Assembly (NCBI GenBank): GCA_003229495.1
Contig: QIEB01000615.1
Coordinates: 1-7,328 of the forward strand
DNA length: 7,328 nucleotides
From: Flammeovirgaceae bacterium
GTDB lineage: Bacteria; Bacteroidota; Bacteroidia; Cytophagales; Cyclobacteriaceae
Direction of reading: 5' to 3'
Shown: positions 6,658-7,328 of the stretch, piece after piece
Layout of the letters: the number at the start of each line of letters is the position of its first letter
Position numbering within the stretch: the stretch's first letter is position 1
Program-made: the position numbers and the translations under genes
The notes under the pieces: generated by a model
The model's input: only the letters and a program-made list of their open reading frames with translations
What the model was told of the DNA's origin: nothing
Database searches by the model: none

Positions 6658-6722
6658 AAAATAATCTTAACTTGTGCGGTAAATCTACGATATTCAGCCT
6701 CAAGGGCAAGTGAGATTATTTT
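6658..6722. repeat. Imperfect inverted repeat between ksgA and pdxA
   Basis: The left arm AAAATAATCT-TAA-CTTG (6658-6674) and right arm CAAG-TG-AGATTATTTT (6707-6722) are reverse complements over 10 and 4 bases, broken by a short mismatched spacer (three bases against two). The centre is near 6690, in the middle of the 87-base divergent intergenic region. This symmetry could be an operator or two mirrored promoter parts serving both genes. No known regulator is recognised from it. Confidence 0.6.
6680..6709 (-). promoter_or_regulatory. rsmA: Candidate Bacteroidota-type promoter of ksgA-mgtE
   Basis: On the minus strand TTG (6709-6707) is followed after 19 bases by TAGATTTA (6687-6680), which fits the TTG-N(17-23)-TAnnTTTG pattern of Bacteroidota except for the last base. 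It would start transcription some 30 bases before the ksgA ATG. The TTG lies in the right arm of the inverted repeat, so anything binding there would affect this promoter. Confidence 0.4.
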
Positions 6723-6729
6723 AGCAATT

Positions 6730-7328
6730 ATGGACCATAAATTGCCTGTAATAGGGGTCTCTCTGGGAGATATGAATGGGATAGGACCTGAGGTGATCAT
6801 TAAGACTTTCTCAGATTCAAGGTTACTGAAACTACTGACCCCGGTGGTTTACGGTAACGGCAAAATCATATCATATTACCGCAAGATTCTGGGTGCAGAC
6901 AGTTTCAATTACCATCAGATTCGGGAGCTAAATCAGGCAAAAATCCAGAACGTGAATATTCTGAATTGTTGGGATGAAAATGTCACCATTAAACCTGGGG
7001 CTCCCTCCCAAGAAGCAGGGTTGTACGCTCTGCGCAGTCTGGAAATGGCCACCACCGATTTAATTGCCCAGAAACTGGACGGATTAGTTACAGGGCCTAT
7101 CAATAAAAAGTCAATCCAGCAGGAATCCTTTGATTTTCCAGGTCATACAGAGTATCTGATGCAACGCTGTGGCGCTAAGAAAGGATTGATGCTTATGATC
7201 AGTGAAAATCTTAGAATTGGTGTAGTAACAGGACACATTCCACTGAAGGAGGTAGCTGAGAATATAACCAGGGAGCTGGTTGCAGATAAATTGGAAATTT
7301 TAGAAGATTCGTTAAAGCATGATTTTGG
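6730..7328 (+). CDS. pdxA: 4-hydroxythreonine-4-phosphate dehydrogenase PdxA (5' part; 3' end outside window)
   Basis: The frame is open from ATG 6730 to the window edge (199 full codons), roughly the first 60 percent of the usual length. Motifs: GVSLGDMNGIGPEVI (9-23), the PdxA start signature; KPGAPS...AGLYAL; TGPINKKSI around 119-127; PGHTEYL (137-143) with metal-ligand His139; and VTGHIPLKEVAE (166-177) with His169, the second metal ligand. The third ligand lies beyond the edge. The enzyme oxidises 4-phosphohydroxy-L-threonine with NAD in the DXP-dependent pyridoxal 5'-phosphate pathway. The frame is also open upstream to an in-frame ATG at 6649, which would add 27 residues; I prefer 6730 because the homologous protein begins with the GVSLGD strand. 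No Shine-Dalgarno is seen before either. Confidence 0.95.
   Translation, partial: MDHKLPVIGVSLGDMNGIGPEVIIKTFSDSRLLKLLTPVVYGNGKIISYYRKILGADSFNYHQIRELNQAKIQNVNILNCWDENVTIKPGAPSQEAGLYALRSLEMATTDLIAQKLDGLVTGPINKKSIQQESFDFPGHTEYLMQRCGAKKGLMLMISENLRIGVVTGHIPLKEVAENITRELVADKLEILEDSLKHDF

Noticed and set aside
1..7328. Mobile elements, CRISPR array, tRNA genes, defence or toxin-antitoxin genes
   Set aside because: Almost all bases are taken by recognised housekeeping genes; the intergenic gaps are about 200 bases or less and show no repeat-spacer pattern, transposase ends or cloverleaf.

Overview
The window reads as ordinary chromosomal core DNA of a member of the Bacteroidota. The evidence is the style of the encoded proteins (NFPY in KsgA, GDMNGIGPE in PdxA, a GreA/HIT pair with coupled stop and start), the order ksgA-mgtE-2-hydroxyacid dehydrogenase with pdxA divergent, moderate to low GC, mostly absent Shine-Dalgarno sequences, and one candidate promoter of the TTG / TAnnTTT(G) type used in this phylum. 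No tRNA, rRNA, CRISPR array, insertion sequence or phage gene was seen.

Layout. Positions 1-815 (minus) hold the first 271 codons of a membrane-associated family 2 glycosyltransferase that runs off the left edge. Diverging from it is ruvC (905-1441, plus). ruvC converges on a two-gene minus-strand unit, greA (2389-1916) followed by a HIT-family hydrolase (1916-1518), with a stem-loop between the convergent ends. Further right, still on the minus strand, lies a membrane-anchored pentapeptide-repeat protein (3436-2591), followed by an A/T-flanked hairpin that separates it from greA. Then comes a compact unit read leftward from 6642: rsmA/ksgA (16S rRNA dimethyltransferase), mgtE (magnesium transporter/channel, overlapping ksgA by 13 bases) and a D-2-hydroxyacid dehydrogenase of the phosphoglycerate dehydrogenase type (14 bases after mgtE, with a strong GGAGG ribosome binding site). 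At the right edge pdxA (6730 onward, plus) diverges from ksgA and is cut by the window end. The intergenic region between ksgA and pdxA carries a long imperfect inverted repeat.

How the genes fit together. These are housekeeping functions: Holliday junction resolution, rescue of stalled RNA polymerase, ribosome maturation, Mg2+ homeostasis, and two enzymes of a kind found in serine and pyridoxal phosphate synthesis. The ksgA-mgtE-dehydrogenase unit looks co-transcribed and translationally coupled.

The most notable point is RuvC. The first catalytic aspartate and most of the first beta strand are missing, although the other three acidic residues are intact. A single 12-base in-frame deletion would explain both changes. 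I found no convincing new biological system in the window. The other findings are smaller: two TTG starts, the inverted repeat, and a pentapeptide-repeat helix of 24 units without a break in spacing.
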